NCBI RefSeq assembly: GCF_014192105.1
Contig: NZ_JACHXK010000026.1
Location: forward strand, 1-64,000
Direction of reading: 5' to 3'
DNA from: Paenibacillus phyllosphaerae
GTDB lineage: Bacteria; Bacillota; Bacilli; Paenibacillales; Paenibacillaceae
Length of the DNA: 64,000 nt
Positions 63,663 through 64,000 of the stretch are shown here, one piece after another (position 1 is the first letter of the stretch; every line of letters starts with the position of its first letter). The notes beneath the pieces are model-generated. The model worked only from the letters and a program-made list of their open reading frames with translations, did not search any database and was not told the origin of the DNA. Both the position numbers and the translations under genes were made by a program.

Positions 63663-64000
63663 GTGGAGAATTCCATCGAGAAAGATATACTTGTTCGCGG
63701 TACGGCATGGGGCAGCAAGCTTCGCGTCTTTTCCGTAAGAACAACGGAGTTGGTGCGTGAACTTCAGCGCCGTCATCAATCGCTTCCGACGGCTACGGCT
63801 GCGCTGGGACGGACGGCTACGGCCGCCGCCATGATGGGCGCGATGCTCAAGGGCGAGGAGAAGCTAACGATTCAGGTCAAAGGCGACGGCCCAATGGGGC
63901 AGATCGTCATGGATGCCAATGCGCATGGCGAGGTTCGCGGGTACGCGGATCATCCGCAGGTGCAGTTGGCCAGCAATGCGCAGAATAAGCTGGATGTGGC
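63663..64000 (+). CDS. hslO: Redox-regulated chaperone Hsp33 (HslO), N-terminal part
   Basis: The first 112 codons of HslO run off the right edge. The start GTG 63663 follows AAGGAGAGAGG. DILVRGTAWGSKLRVFSVRT and ATAAAMMGAMLKGEEKLTIQ are typical of the N-terminal domain. Hsp33 is a holdase activated by oxidation of C-terminal zinc-binding Cys, which lie outside the window. It follows coaX as in B. subtilis. Confidence 0.93.
   Translation, partial: MENSIEKDILVRGTAWGSKLRVFSVRTTELVRELQRRHQSLPTATAALGRTATAAAMMGAMLKGEEKLTIQVKGDGPMGQIVMDANAHGEVRGYADHPQVQLASNAQNKLDV

Overview
The window reads as a chromosomal segment close to the replication origin of an endospore-forming, moderately GC-rich member of the Firmicutes, most likely Paenibacillus or a close relative in the Paenibacillaceae. 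Three observations support this. The gene order closely follows the Bacillus subtilis block that runs from the rRNA operon after bofA through csfB, tmk, holB, abrB, ksgA, spoVG, glmU, mfd, spoVT, spoIIE and ftsH to coaX and hslO. Nearly every start codon has an AGGAGG-type ribosome binding site. Many genes are sporulation-specific (csfB, yabG, sspF, spoVG, fin, spoVT, yabP, yabQ, spoIIE). Almost everything lies on the + strand, consistent with one replichore leading away from oriC.

Layout. At 1-131 are the 3' end of a 5S rRNA and its terminator. A minus-strand membrane protein follows (206-736), then csfB. Positions 1.4-8.5 kb hold a YaaO-like PLP enzyme, tmk, the c-di-AMP receptor darA, yaaR, holB, ricT, yabA, trmN6 and rsmI. 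abrB is on the minus strand with tandem Spo0A boxes (8.6-9.0 kb). Then come an HD phosphohydrolase (where metG would be expected), tatD, a ydaO-type c-di-AMP riboswitch with terminator, the 3D/G5 protein yabE, rnmV and rsmA. A gap with a parS-like site and a G-rich stretch follows, then yabG, veg, a Gln-rich SspF, ispE, purR, ridA, spoVG, glmU, ctc, a small minus-strand protein, pth, fin and mfd (15-28 kb). A PpiC lipoprotein, a lactonase-like protein and a complete urea transporter urtABCDE (28-35.5 kb) separate mfd from spoVT. After spoVT come a SpoVB-like flippase, a serine hydrolase, mazG, hup, rqcP, yabP, yabQ, divIC, yabR, spoIIE, yabS, yabT, tilS, hpt and ftsH (36-54 kb). A BMP-type nucleoside ABC transporter (54-59 kb) and a nadABC-coaX operon (59-63.6 kb) follow, and the window ends inside hslO.

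How the genes work together. There are three themes. The first is core information processing: thymidylate synthesis, the clamp loader, replication-initiation control, rRNA and tRNA modification, peptidyl-tRNA recycling and transcription-coupled repair. The second is developmental control, with recognisable candidate promoters for sigma-A, sigma-H, sigma-F, sigma-G and sigma-K and with Spo0A boxes. The third is nutrient and second-messenger sensing: DarA and the ydaO riboswitch for c-di-AMP, a GlnR/TnrA-type site over the urt promoter, and PurBox-like elements before purR.

No CRISPR array, prophage, insertion sequence, tRNA gene or defence island was seen. No wholly new system is evident. The less ordinary items are the Gln-rich tail on SspF, the Cys-rich C-terminus of AbrB, the structured G-rich gap before yabG, two unrecognised minus-strand proteins, the Gly-rich tail on YabR and several regulatory sites.
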